Below are positions 18,758-26,394 of a DNA stretch of 64,000 nucleotides, one piece after another. Both the position numbers and the translations under genes were made by a program. The stretch covers positions 186,001 to 250,000 of the forward strand of contig NZ_QGMQ01000004.1 of assembly GCF_003259155.1 (NCBI RefSeq). Reading direction: 5' to 3'. This DNA is from Marinimicrobium alkaliphilum. GTDB taxonomy: Bacteria; Pseudomonadota; Gammaproteobacteria; Pseudomonadales; Cellvibrionaceae. How positions within the stretch are numbered: the first letter of the stretch is position 1; every line of letters begins with the position of its first letter. Under the pieces are notes generated by a model. The model did not search any database. It was not told the DNA's origin and saw only the letters and a program-made list of their open reading frames with translations.

Positions 18758-19555
18758 CTATAGCACACCTAGCGCTATGAGACTTTCTCTGCCCAGCGGG
18801 ATCCGCTTCTCGGCATCCGACGCGTCCACTATGTCGATATTCACCGCGAAGCTGTAGACCCTGCCCTGCTTCACGACCCAGCCAATCCACCAGCCGATAT
18901 TCGGATCCGGGGCATTGGTCCAGCCGGTCTTGGCATGTAGCGCCCAGTCATCGCCTTGCTCGATCAGGGTAATGTCGCGGACCTGCTCTTGAAGGTTCGC
19001 CGGGTACGGCAGTTCATTCTGAGCCAGGTCAGCCAGGAAGACGGCCTGTTCAACAGCGGATACCGTTAATGGGCCAACCAGCCAGAAATCGTCGACAACC
19101 GCCCCTATCTCACCGTTGCCGTAATTCATCAAGGCAAGATTCTCGGCCATTCGATTCAGGGTGATTTCGCTGGCGAGCCCTTTGTAGATGGGTACATTTG
19201 AAATGGGTAACGCGTCACGTAGCGACATGTCCCGCTCCCATGAGGAAAAGCGCTGCGGCTCCCCACCGTAGGGCAAGACCTGGTCTACGTCGTTTACCAC
19301 ACCCTCGGCGAGCCCGATGAGCGTGTGTGGAACCTTGAAGGTTGAAGCGGGTATATAGCGGGTCTCAGCGCGCGCCTGATCAAACCCCACGAATCTGTTC
19401 TCCGCCACATCGTATAGCACGAAGGTCCCGCTCACGCCGGCGTCAGAAAACAGCGCTTCAACGTCTCGACTATCCGTCCACTCAGCAGCCAACCCAGTAG
19501 TCGCAGCCATTAGACAAACCGTAGCAATAATCCTTTTTACCCTTTTCTTGGTCAT
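18758..19555 (-). CDS. Class D (OXA-type) beta-lactamase
   Basis: 265 aa from ATG 19555 with GGAGA four bases upstream; signal peptide MTKKRVKRIIATVCLMAATTGLAA, so periplasmic. All class D motifs are visible in order: STFK (active serine and carboxylated lysine), SNV, YGN, the omega-loop-like DDFWL, and KTG (HAKTGWTN). The set is complete, so it should be an active serine beta-lactamase opening beta-lactam rings; the substrate range cannot be read from sequence. No insertion sequence or attC site is seen directly next to it. It lies in an accessory block with a signal peptidase and a second penicillin-recognising serine hydrolase, just outside the cassette array. Confidence 0.95.
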   Translation of the reverse strand: MTKKRVKRIIATVCLMAATTGLAAEWTDSRDVEALFSDAGVSGTFVLYDVAENRFVGFDQARAETRYIPASTFKVPHTLIGLAEGVVNDVDQVLPYGGEPQRFSSWERDMSLRDALPISNVPIYKGLASEITLNRMAENLALMNYGNGEIGAVVDDFWLVGPLTVSAVEQAVFLADLAQNELPYPANLQEQVRDITLIEQGDDWALHAKTGWTNAPDPNIGWWIGWVVKQGRVYSFAVNIDIVDASDAEKRIPLGRESLIALGVL

Positions 19556-19673
19556 TTCGTCTCCGCTGTTCTGGGCTTGCATCTTTTAACCGTGGACCGG
19601 CGACCCGTCTTTCTTCACCACGTGCCGCAAATAAAGCGATTGCCCTAAGGTGGCGAAAGGTGAATGATCAGGT

Positions 19674-19844
19674 TCATGCATGAACTTTCGGTTTCGAGAA
19701 AAATACCAATAAAACAGCCAGTGGTCCAAACAGTGAGCCCATGACTACCCAAAATGGGACGTCAGCCTTTCTCTTATTAGCCACGGAATAACAAATTCCG
19801 GCGCACAAAAGAAACAGTATCAATAGTGCAGGTATGGGTATCAT
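19674..19844 (-). CDS. Small 56-aa membrane protein
   Basis: Begins MIPIPALLILFLLCAG and ends SKPKVHA. Two hydrophobic segments (residues about 4-20 and 31-50) are joined by a short basic stretch, VANKRKADVP. AGAAGG seven bases before the ATG and a 20-bp gap to the signal peptidase gene make it the second gene of that transcription unit. The second segment, with WVVMGSLFGPLA, resembles a motif common in many small membrane proteins of unknown role. No function can be given. Confidence 0.6.
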   Translation of the reverse strand: MIPIPALLILFLLCAGICYSVANKRKADVPFWVVMGSLFGPLAVLLVFFSKPKVHA

Positions 19845-19864
19845 GAATATACCTTCTCTGAGAA

Positions 19865-20515
19865 TTACAATGCATGGAAGAATCTATCCTGGCGAGGGAT
19901 ATAATAGTTATCATAGTCCAAAGACAACACAACGCTTCTCGATCTACCTACTATTTCATTGCGTGGAACGAAACCTATAACTCTGGAGTCGACACTGTTG
20001 TCCCGGTTATCGCCAAGCACCAAATAATGCTCAGAAGGAACCTCCAAAGACCGAAAGCTTGACAACCGAGAACCGCGCTTATCGATACGCACTACGTGCT
20101 CAATACCTGGCATATTCTCCAGTTTGTCTACAGTTGATGCAGAGGACGTGATTGTCACGTAATCAAGCTGCTCTCCGTTTATGGTTAAGATATTGTCGTT
20201 TAATTCAATAATATCGCCAGGACTTCCAACGACTCGTTTCACCAACCTTTTTCCCGAGGCCTTTGAATCAAAAATGACTATATCGCCCCTGACAGGGTCA
20301 GAAAATGTAAACAGCGAGACCTTCGTAAAAGGTATCCGAATATCATAAGCCAACTTATTTACAAAAATTCGATCACCTTCAACTATCGTAGGCTTCATTG
20401 ATCCCGTCGGAACGTCGCTCCAATCCGCAACAGCGCTCCGAAAAATTAGCATTAAGGCAATAAAAAGAATTAATGACTTATTCTCTCTCCAGGATCTTAA
20501 AATCCACTTTTTCAT
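19865..20515 (-). CDS. lepB: Signal peptidase I, stand-alone copy
   Basis: 216 aa from ATG 20515 (AAGGAG seven bases upstream). One N-terminal membrane anchor (LILFIALMLIFRSAVA), then the S26 boxes: box B with catalytic Ser PTGSMKPT (about residue 40), box D with catalytic Lys GKRLVKRVVG (about 93), and box E GDNRDNSVDSR (about 170). It removes signal peptides from exported preproteins at the inner membrane. It is shorter than housekeeping LepB (usually with two anchors, about 280 aa or more) and not next to lepA or rnc, so it is probably an accessory copy. Neighbours are a beta-lactamase and a serine hydrolase that both need export; a link is only suggested by position. Confidence 0.92.
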   Translation of the reverse strand: MKKWILRSWRENKSLILFIALMLIFRSAVADWSDVPTGSMKPTIVEGDRIFVNKLAYDIRIPFTKVSLFTFSDPVRGDIVIFDSKASGKRLVKRVVGSPGDIIELNDNILTINGEQLDYVTITSSASTVDKLENMPGIEHVVRIDKRGSRLSSFRSLEVPSEHYLVLGDNRDNSVDSRVIGFVPRNEIVGRSRSVVLSLDYDNYYIPRQDRFFHAL

Positions 20516-20784
20516 GTAATCACTCCTTATTAAATTCGCGATCTCTAACAACGTCGTTTCAGGCGCTGCAAAGGCCTGAGCTCTGATTTCAGCTCAGGGT
20601 CGATATTGATGTTTCGTTCCTTCTCCAGGGTAGCCATACACCAAGTGGAGCTTTATCGTTTGTCCTCGATCGAGGACCTGATAACTTTCAAGATGGAAGT
20701 CGTGAACTCTCATATTTGCCTAACATTTATATCGTAGCCTCTGAGGCCGTTTTACCCGAGGCTATTATTCCAAGGCAGGTTTCA

Positions 20785-20940
20785 TACCCCCAACCCCGGC
20801 AGCGTCAAGCTTTGCGGGCAGCCTGCATGCTTTTCGGGGTTTTCCACAGGCCCAATATGGCGGCTCCCGGCGGATTTGGGGCGCAACGAATTACTGCTTT
20901 GCTGGCCCCCGTCCCAGGTCTGGCAGGGATGTTTCACGAA
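20785..20940 (+). repeat. Diverged direct repeat, copy 1 (downstream of serine hydrolase)
   Basis: Shares TACCCCCAA...CCCCG...GTCAAGC at its left end and TGCT(T/A)TGCTGG(C/T)CCCCGT, then CTGGCAG(G/A)GATG at its right end with the stretch at 22439-22570, in the same direction. Total about 156 bp here. The middle is more diverged. The two copies flank the serine hydrolase gene. The rest of 20516-20956, upstream of lepB, shows no gene I can support. Confidence 0.55.
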
Positions 20941-20956
20941 CATAGCATGTGTGGAG

Positions 20957-22393
20957 TCACTGGGCATCGACTTTGTCTGCCCGAGCAAATCCTCGTCCGA
21001 TCACGAGGCCGGTGATTATGTCGTCGTCGCTCACGAACTCCACGAGCATTCCATCGCGGGTAAAGAACACATGTTCGGCCTCCGGCAATAGCTCTCGAGT
21101 TTCTCCGTCAGCGATTCGCGTGAATAACCGACCTCCCTCGTATGTGATTTCCATAGGGACTTGGTGTTCCTGAATCTGGTAGAGGCCAACGAACCTTTTA
21201 TACGCCGCTTCAGACAGGGTGATTGTCGTCTTCTCGCGAGGTTTTATTCCTGGCCAACCGTATTCCCGCGCGATAGTAAGCATTAATTCCTGCGCAAGAT
21301 GTCCGCCACTGTCCGAATTGGTCATCACGATGGCGCCCGCTCCTTGCTCCACGAAGGCAGTGAAAATGGTTCTGAAGCCAGCGTTCGAACCTCCATGACC
21401 GAATCGTTCGCCATCGTCTTCGATTATTGGGCCGAGCCCATGGGATTGCATGCCCGCTTTGAGCATCATACGGGCCGAATCCCCAGACAATACGCGACCG
21501 GTATCGGCATAGGCTCGTTGAACCTCTACGATATAACGCGCAATATCGGTGGGCGTTGTCCATAAGCCTGCTGCGGCCATCTCAGGATAAACATGCCAAC
21601 GCCCAACAATTTTATTCCCCTTCCCATCGTATCCAGAGGCGGCGCGTGCATGCCACTCTTCCGGCAGCGGTTGCTCATAGGTACTGTTTTTCATATCGAG
21701 AGGCTCAAGCACAATACTTCTCATGAGTCCCGGAAACGGTTGTCCAGAAACGTCACTCATTAGCAACTGCATTACCGTATAGCCGCCGCCTGAGTACCCC
21801 CAGCTTTCTCCCGGCTCCTTGCCGACGCGTACGGCTTCAGTATTACCTCCGCCCTCCAGTACCTCGACAGTGGCCGGCACTGTGGTGTCAGTCGTATACC
21901 CCGGGAAGCCCCCAACTGTGGTCCCTGAAGAATGGTTGAGTAGGCCGCGTAGCGTCACCTTTTGGTTCGCTGTAAACTCATTTTCCGGAATTTTCCAGCT
22001 CGTCAATGAATCATTTACGTCTCGGTCGAGATATAGATGACCATCCTCTACGAGTTTGAGTGCCGCGAGGGCCGCGATAGGTTTGCTGAGAGATGCCGCT
22101 TGAAAGAGTGTATCCGTTGTTGCTGGTACGCCGTCCTCTTTGTCAGCGAGTCCGTATGCTTTGGCCCACTCCACTTCTCCGTCCCGAATCACCGCAATGC
22201 TGACCGCTGGTACATTTAATTGCTTCATTCGATCCTCTAGCGATACCGCCGGCACTGCTTCACCGCGAACGACGAGAAGAGGAGAGATCGCTGCTTCGAT
22301 AGCTTCTATCCGATTCTCATGCGCCGGCTTGGAGTCGCAGGCCGAGATCACCGTTACAAGGAGGATAAGAACAGAGCATGTGTACCGTTTCAT
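20957..22393 (-). CDS. Serine hydrolase of the beta-lactamase/PBP (class C, CubicO-like) family, lipoprotein
   Basis: 478 aa from ATG 22393, which has AAAGGG seven bases upstream (ATG 22408 has none). Lipoprotein signal MKRYTCSVLILLVTVISAC. Motifs: SLSK (serine/lysine, about residue 95), YSGG at the place of Tyr-x-Asn (about 205), and HGGSNAG at the place of KTG (about 350), followed by a small C-terminal domain of about 90 residues. Such proteins act on D-amino acid peptides, esters or beta-lactams; which one cannot be told. Flanked by two related direct repeats and immediately after the last attC of the cassette array, but no attC follows its own stop, so membership of the array is doubtful. 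Confidence 0.88.
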   Translation of the reverse strand: MKRYTCSVLILLVTVISACDSKPAHENRIEAIEAAISPLLVVRGEAVPAVSLEDRMKQLNVPAVSIAVIRDGEVEWAKAYGLADKEDGVPATTDTLFQAASLSKPIAALAALKLVEDGHLYLDRDVNDSLTSWKIPENEFTANQKVTLRGLLNHSSGTTVGGFPGYTTDTTVPATVEVLEGGGNTEAVRVGKEPGESWGYSGGGYTVMQLLMSDVSGQPFPGLMRSIVLEPLDMKNSTYEQPLPEEWHARAASGYDGKGNKIVGRWHVYPEMAAAGLWTTPTDIARYIVEVQRAYADTGRVLSGDSARMMLKAGMQSHGLGPIIEDDGERFGHGGSNAGFRTIFTAFVEQGAGAIVMTNSDSGGHLAQELMLTIAREYGWPGIKPREKTTITLSEAAYKRFVGLYQIQEHQVPMEITYEGGRLFTRIADGETRELLPEAEHVFFTRDGMLVEFVSDDDIITGLVIGRGFARADKVDAQ

Positions 22394-22438
22394 GATTTTC
22401 CCTTTCATTCAGGCGCCAAGTTCAATTTAAACCGAGAG

Positions 22439-22570
22439 TACCCCCAAAGCCCCGTACGGTCAAGCCTGGAGGTAAGTGGCCCACTTTTGCCACCACCCCA
22501 CCGATTTGAGGAGCCGCCCTTTGCTGCTATGCTGGTCCCCGTGCAAGGCCTGGCAGAGATGGTTTATGAA
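22439..22570 (+). repeat. Diverged direct repeat, copy 2 (upstream of serine hydrolase)
   Basis: Same direction as 20785-20940 with the shared end blocks described there; about 132 bp. It lies between the serine hydrolase start and the attC at 22580. Confidence 0.55.
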
Positions 22571-22579
22571 TGAACCATT

Positions 22580-22651
22580 GAATAACGCCGCGATCTGCGG
22601 CAAATTTGAAGCGCAGCGTGAAATTTGTCCGACAGCAGCGCCTTGTTAAAT
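22580..22651 (-). repeat. attC site N (72 bp)
   Basis: Cores GAATAAC and GTTAAAT on the plus strand; stem arms CGCCGCGATCTGCGG and inner TTTGAAGCGCAGCG. Follows the HEPN/Toprim gene, whose TAA is inside the core. Last site of the array. Confidence 0.82.
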
Positions 22652-23830
22652 GCAGCTTTCTATAATGTGCTGCACAAGAATTTTGAGTTTTCCAAAGTCA
22701 TAACCATCCTCAAGCGAGGAGATTTTTTTAAACTGCTTCGTATAATACTCTTTTTCCTCCAATGCTCCTTGGTAGGAATCTAAGACGCTTTTATAAGAAG
22801 ACCATCTGATTATAGGTGTATTTCTGGTTTTGTATGACAAGTCAAGAAAGCACTCAATTGCCACAGCTTTTCCGTTAACATTGGCCACCTGCTCACCATT
22901 TGGACCAACAGTTAGAAAACTAGAAAACTCTTCTAAGTCAGGAAGTTTAGCAACTCTCAAATTATCCGGCGCATCAATGGATTTTGCCTTTTCATACTTT
23001 TCGAGTCCTTCGGCATCGTTGTCGAATATAAATAGGCATTTATTTAGCATCCTAATACTAACGAGCCCTTGAAAGAATTTGAAAAGGTTACCTGTTCCGG
23101 AAAATGGGTAATGTTCTTCCATATCTACAAAAGTAAAAAAATCTGAAATATCAGGCCTGAGAAGATCAATTGCCCGTTTAATGATAAATGCGTCGGAAGA
23201 ACCCTCTGTTACGATTAAGAACTTCTGATTATCATTAAGGTCTTCAAAAAGCTCACTTTCTGTCACCCAGCCACCTTCAACTATGTCATGGGTCCTCCAT
23301 TCTAGTTTAAGATCCTGATTTTTGGGATTTTCAGCAAGTAGTCTCAGTTGAACATAGGGATCAAGGTTTTCAAAAAACGTTCCTATATCGTTATCCTGAG
23401 TATCAACATGCTCTCTCAGCCCCTCAAATTCACTTTGCGAGAGCACAACCTTCGAGGCATATTCTCCAAGGTCGTAGTCAGGATAATCGTCGCTCAACTT
23501 AATTTTATCAATATCAATACTTGATATAACCCTGGCAAAATCTTCGAAATTGAGATTAAACTTGGGATAGTAGTCTGGATAATCTTTCAAACAGTCTTCA
23601 TAAATTCTCTTAATATCTTTGAGCGAATACCCTAGCAGATCTAATCTAAGCTTTACTTTGCGCAAAGGACTGGCAAAGCCGGTTTGCTCGTATGTCTCTC
23701 CTTCATACGTGTGATAGTCAATCACTCCCTGATCAGTAGGATTAAATAACCTTGAATGATTGATAAAGTGGTTATTCTTACCCCAATCAATTTCCAAGTT
23801 TCCAATACCTAAACTTACTATTGATCCCAT
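22646..23830 (-). CDS. HEPN/Toprim-associated protein, putative defence nuclease (cassette 14)
   Basis: 394 aa. The N-terminus MGSIVSLGIGNLEIDWGKN matches the pattern of HEPN/Toprim-associated N-terminal domains. A Toprim fold follows: acidic strand IVTEGSSDAF (about residue 212, conserved Glu) and FIFDNDAEG (about 272, the DxD pair), as in OLD-family nucleases and primases. Such proteins occur in defence islands, and Toprim domains cut or nick nucleic acid with metal. Start ATG 23830 is 30 bp after the attC of the previous cassette; the TAA stop is supplied by attC N. More AT-rich than the backbone. A phage-defence function is inferred from domain type, not shown. Confidence 0.8.
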   Translation of the reverse strand: MGSIVSLGIGNLEIDWGKNNHFINHSRLFNPTDQGVIDYHTYEGETYEQTGFASPLRKVKLRLDLLGYSLKDIKRIYEDCLKDYPDYYPKFNLNFEDFARVISSIDIDKIKLSDDYPDYDLGEYASKVVLSQSEFEGLREHVDTQDNDIGTFFENLDPYVQLRLLAENPKNQDLKLEWRTHDIVEGGWVTESELFEDLNDNQKFLIVTEGSSDAFIIKRAIDLLRPDISDFFTFVDMEEHYPFSGTGNLFKFFQGLVSIRMLNKCLFIFDNDAEGLEKYEKAKSIDAPDNLRVAKLPDLEEFSSFLTVGPNGEQVANVNGKAVAIECFLDLSYKTRNTPIIRWSSYKSVLDSYQGALEEKEYYTKQFKKISSLEDGYDFGKLKILVQHIIESCI

Positions 23831-23860
23831 CTTATTCTCATGCTTTGAAGACTACCGAGC

Positions 23861-23944
23861 ATTTAACGCTGCCAACACACGCAGCTTTTCAGTGGAGTCG
23901 AAGCCGCAACGAAAAAGCTGTCGCTGTAGCTGGCCTTGTTACAC
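23861..23944 (-). repeat. attC site M (84 bp)
   Basis: Cores ATTTAAC and GTTACAC; inner arms GCAGCTTTT and AAAAGCTG. Follows the DUF2971 gene. Confidence 0.82.
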
Positions 23945-24526
23945 ATACGCTGAATCGGTGCGCGCATTAATAATCTCAATATCTGGATTAATCTTTTCCA
24001 CAAGCTCAGTGATAAAACCTTTGTCTTGGGTACTCATGCGGCTGCCACAAATGATTATACGTACTGTGACATCGACAAACAGCTTTCCCCGAGTAAATAC
24101 TCGTTCCTCTGCCTCGTACTGCCAAACATCAAGTTTATGACTAAGAACGTCAACTGCAGCACCGTTGTGGAAATTATTCAATCCAACCTTATGAGGCCCA
24201 TCATACTCGATCGGTCGTACCTCATATTCTCCGGGGTTAATCTCTACACCAATAACGACTCCTCGGTGCCCCTCTGAGTAATGAGACCACATCAGTTCGT
24301 TATTCGGGTCTCGCGATAAAGCACAGATACGCAACTTCTCCTTCTCGCCTTTCAGCAACCTGCGCATATCCTCATCAAGCGAGCCTCCACTTTGGCTATA
24401 GAGGTATTTCCCTTCCATCGGGTCGTTAAGATCGAAGTACGGGGCGGCGTATAGCCGACTTTTTAAAATAATGTCCGTAAAAAACCGGAAATCTTTTATT
24501 CCTCGGTACTTATAAAGCAATCTCAA
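23939..24526 (-). CDS. DUF2971 family protein (cassette 13)
   Basis: 195 aa. LYKYRG near the start, FNDPMEGK-like DLNDPMEG (about residue 33), then LSRDPNNELMWSHYSEGHRGVVIG (about 72) are the family signature of DUF2971, a family of unknown biochemistry often found beside defence genes. The only reasonable start is TTG 24526: AGGAG lies three bases before it (nine before a second TTG), and no ATG occurs until residue 37. The start is 13 bp from attC L and the TAA stop lies in attC M, so the cassette is almost all coding. Confidence 0.85.
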   Translation of the reverse strand: MRLLYKYRGIKDFRFFTDIILKSRLYAAPYFDLNDPMEGKYLYSQSGGSLDEDMRRLLKGEKEKLRICALSRDPNNELMWSHYSEGHRGVVIGVEINPGEYEVRPIEYDGPHKVGLNNFHNGAAVDVLSHKLDVWQYEAEERVFTRGKLFVDVTVRIIICGSRMSTQDKGFITELVEKINPDIEIINARTDSAYV

Positions 24527-24539
24527 AGTCTCCTAGCGT

Positions 24540-24671
24540 GTGTAACGCCGTGTACAACGGCAGTTTTTAAGTTGTGGCTTTGTGGGTTACTTTTGCGCAG
24601 CAAAACCACAAAGCCGCGACTTAAAAACTGTCCAGCGCACGAAGTGCGCGGGTTGATACACTTTGTTACAT
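24540..24671 (-). repeat. attC site L (132 bp, long VCR-like stem)
   Basis: Cores GTGTAAC and GTTACAT. Long inner palindrome: CAGTTTTTAAGT and ACTTAAAAACTG, then GGCTTTGTGG and CCACAAAGCC around a loop holding TTTTGCGCAGCAAAA. It is the longest site of the array and similar in length to Vibrio cholerae repeats. Confidence 0.92.
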
Positions 24672-25025
24672 GTTTGATACGCCTACGCTTCGAGTCTTTA
24701 TATGACCAATAAAGTACCGTAAAGAAAGTATTCGATAGCGAAGAAGTAGTATCAGGGCAGAAAACGCCCCAACCAACGTAATCGTATTTTCCAGCTGTCT
24801 AAGCTCAAACGCCAGAACTAGGATTCCATAAAGAGAAGCAAAAAACAAAATTGAAATTAAAGCCCACTTTCCGGAGGCCATTTCTTTCCTGTCATCGTAC
24901 GTCTCAACTAGATAATGTTTGCAACTAGGGCATATTAGAGACTTTTTCGTGTCACGCCAATCTTCACAAATCCTACTTTTCTCATCGAATAAATTTCCGC
25001 AATTGCCACACTCATATTTCTTCAT
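24666..25025 (-). CDS. Zinc-ribbon membrane protein (cassette 12)
   Basis: 119 aa from ATG 25025 (a GTG three codons earlier is possible). Residues 4-45 carry two CxxC pairs, CGNC and CPSC, spaced as in a rubredoxin-like zinc ribbon. Two membrane segments follow (about 57-75 and 80-98) and a basic tail. TAA stop is inside attC L. Function unknown; zinc-ribbon plus membrane anchor is a common plan among cassette proteins. Confidence 0.72.
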   Translation of the reverse strand: MKKYECGNCGNLFDEKSRICEDWRDTKKSLICPSCKHYLVETYDDRKEMASGKWALISILFFASLYGILVLAFELRQLENTITLVGAFSALILLLRYRILSLRYFIGHIKTRSVGVSNM

Positions 25026-25034
25026 AGCATTCAC

Positions 25035-25129
25035 ATGTAACGCTTTTGCTAAGGGGCGACAAAAGCGGCAGCTTTTGGCGTCCCGCGGAGGGCCGAAGGC
25101 CCGGAGCGAACTTAAGCAATTGGTTATGC
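25035..25129 (-). repeat. attC site K (95 bp)
   Basis: Cores ATGTAAC and GTTATGC; inner arms GCTTTTGCTAAGGGGCG and GCGAACTTAAGC with a GGGCC/GGCCC apical hairpin. Confidence 0.85.
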
Positions 25130-25132
25130 GCC

Positions 25133-25450
25133 TTAGTTGCAGGTATGCTCAGGCTCAAAGTTAAATTCTTTAAAGTATTGCATATCAGTCGAGAACGTCC
25201 CAACTTTGAACTTGTGTGCTTCCATTGCTTTGATGGATGATCGCACAAACCGTAAACTAGTCGCCTCAACTATTTCAATATTCTCGGGCGTCCCCTCACT
25301 AGAGATATTGAAAGATAGCCTAACAACTCCTGAGTCATCTTTGCATATTGGCGGCATCGGATATCTAGGCTCGACTTCCTCGATAGCTTCTTGGGCGGCC
25401 AAATGAAACGTTACGAACACTAAAAAGACTGCTATTAGGTATCTATTCAT
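25133..25450 (-). CDS. Secreted TonB C-terminal-like protein (cassette 11)
   Basis: 105 aa from ATG 25450, seven codons inside the longest frame. Signal peptide MNRYLIAVFLVFVTFHLAA. The mature part has PRYPMPP, then GVVRLSFNISSEG and ...KAMEAHKFKVG, the strand-helix pattern of TonB C-terminal domains, but with neither an N-terminal anchor nor a proline-rich spanner. It is therefore a free periplasmic TonB_C-like module. Two cysteines (in PPICKDD and EHTCN) could form a disulfide. Role unknown. Confidence 0.68.
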   Translation of the reverse strand: MNRYLIAVFLVFVTFHLAAQEAIEEVEPRYPMPPICKDDSGVVRLSFNISSEGTPENIEIVEATSLRFVRSSIKAMEAHKFKVGTFSTDMQYFKEFNFEPEHTCN

Positions 25451-25467
25451 GGTTCGAATCACCTTGC

Positions 25468-25525
25468 GCATAACGTTTTTAGCAGGGGCGCAGTTTACTG
25501 CGTCCCTTGCCTAAACTTGTTAAAA
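25468..25525 (-). repeat. attC site J (58 bp, short, overlapping the gene end)
   Basis: Cores GCATAAC and GTTAAAA; arms GTTTTTAG/CTAAAC and GGGGCGCAG/CTGCGTCCC. The last ten codons of the gene at 25495 lie in this site. Confidence 0.75.
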
Positions 25526-25869
25526 GGCTGGAGCTTGCTAGAGGCAACGGCGACCAGCTGAAGAACTACCAGCCCCGCCAAACCCAGTGGGTAAAGAACA
25601 TACCAGCCCATAAACACCTCCGCCTTAACTACTGCAAAAGCAGACAGAATGTCCCATAGAAGTAAGCCGACCCCGCCTACCAGCAACCAAATGACATAGC
25701 CAGGCAGATTGCCCGCGCGACGTTCCGCCAAAACAGTACCAACTACAAAAGCCACAAAGAAACAGCCGATGTTAACGGCGTGCACTCTAGCTGGTGCTCC
25801 GCTAAGTGCCACAGAAAGAACCGATAGCACTACGAATAAAGTGAAACTTGCGGCAACGGTAGGTTTCAT
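25495..25869 (-). CDS. Four-helix membrane protein (cassette 10)
   Basis: 124 aa, four hydrophobic segments (about residues 6-24, 32-48, 58-78, 88-110) and a short basic end. Start ATG 25869 lies 14 nt after a CAAAAGGCC stretch that gives no clear ribosome site. The end runs into attC J. I do not recognise the family. Typical of small membrane proteins carried by cassettes. Confidence 0.65.
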   Translation of the reverse strand: MKPTVAASFTLFVVLSVLSVALSGAPARVHAVNIGCFFVAFVVGTVLAERRAGNLPGYVIWLLVGGVGLLLWDILSAFAVVKAEVFMGWYVLYPLGLAGLVVLQLVAVASSKLQPFNKFRQGTQ

Positions 25870-25876
25870 ATTGGCC

Positions 25877-25957
25877 TTTTAACGTTGCGCACACGGGCGC
25901 GAGTTTACGAGCGTCCCACCGCCGCCTGCGGCGGTGCAGTGGTGCGCTTGGTTACAT
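25877..25957 (-). repeat. attC site I (81 bp)
   Basis: Cores TTTTAAC and GTTACAT. Inner part almost the same as sites H and E (ACACGGGCGCGAG...GAGCGTCCCACC) with apical CCGCCGCCTGCGGCGG. Confidence 0.9.
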
Positions 25958-26293
25958 GCCATGAACTAGCAAGCCAGTGAAACCTGCAATGAAGGAGCAA
26001 ATTGTAGCTGAGTACATGGCATCTTTGTATGCTCCTGGCTTAGTGCCGAGAACACCCAGCAAACCACACAAAATCACTGCCGCGACTAAGAATGCCGCTG
26101 AAATAGGGTAGAAAACTACTGCCAGTAGCATTACTAAAAGCGTGCAAAGAAAAATTACGGTGAATCTCAGTTTGTCCCTCCGAGTTGGTTTGCCGTACTT
26201 TCTTTCAAATGAACCACGAGACAATCTGGAAATAGCAACTCCCGCTACACCAATTGAAATTATGACAAGTATTTGTATTAGCACGTTGCCCAT
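25952..26293 (-). CDS. Small membrane protein (cassette 9)
   Basis: 113 aa with an N-terminal anchor (VLIQILVIISIGVAGVA), a basic loop (SFERKYGKPTRRDK) and three further hydrophobic segments. Start ATG 26293 is 11 bp from attC H; TAA is provided by attC I. No family recognised. Confidence 0.65.
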   Translation of the reverse strand: MGNVLIQILVIISIGVAGVAISRLSRGSFERKYGKPTRRDKLRFTVIFLCTLLVMLLAVVFYPISAAFLVAAVILCGLLGVLGTKPGAYKDAMYSATICSFIAGFTGLLVHGM

Positions 26294-26303
26294 TTATATT
26301 CTC

Positions 26304-26385
26304 ATGTAACGCCTAAGCACACGGGCGCGAGTTTACGAGCGTCCCACCACCGCTTTCGGTGGTGCAGTGCTGCGCATGGTTATGT
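26304..26385 (-). repeat. attC site H (82 bp)
   Basis: Cores ATGTAAC and GTTATGT; inner part like sites I and E, apical CACCACCG/CGGTGGTG. Confidence 0.9.
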
Positions 26386-26394
26386 GGTAGCAGA

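Noticed and set aside
20716-21015. 99-codon plus-strand frame overlapping repeat copy 1
   Set aside because: Overlaps the end of the serine hydrolase on the other strand and lacks a ribosome site; the matching part in copy 2 is not open in a comparable way.
18758-22393. Beta-lactamase, signal peptidase and serine hydrolase as further cassettes
   Set aside because: They share the array's direction, but I find no attC with paired GTT cores after any of the three stops, so they are kept outside the array.
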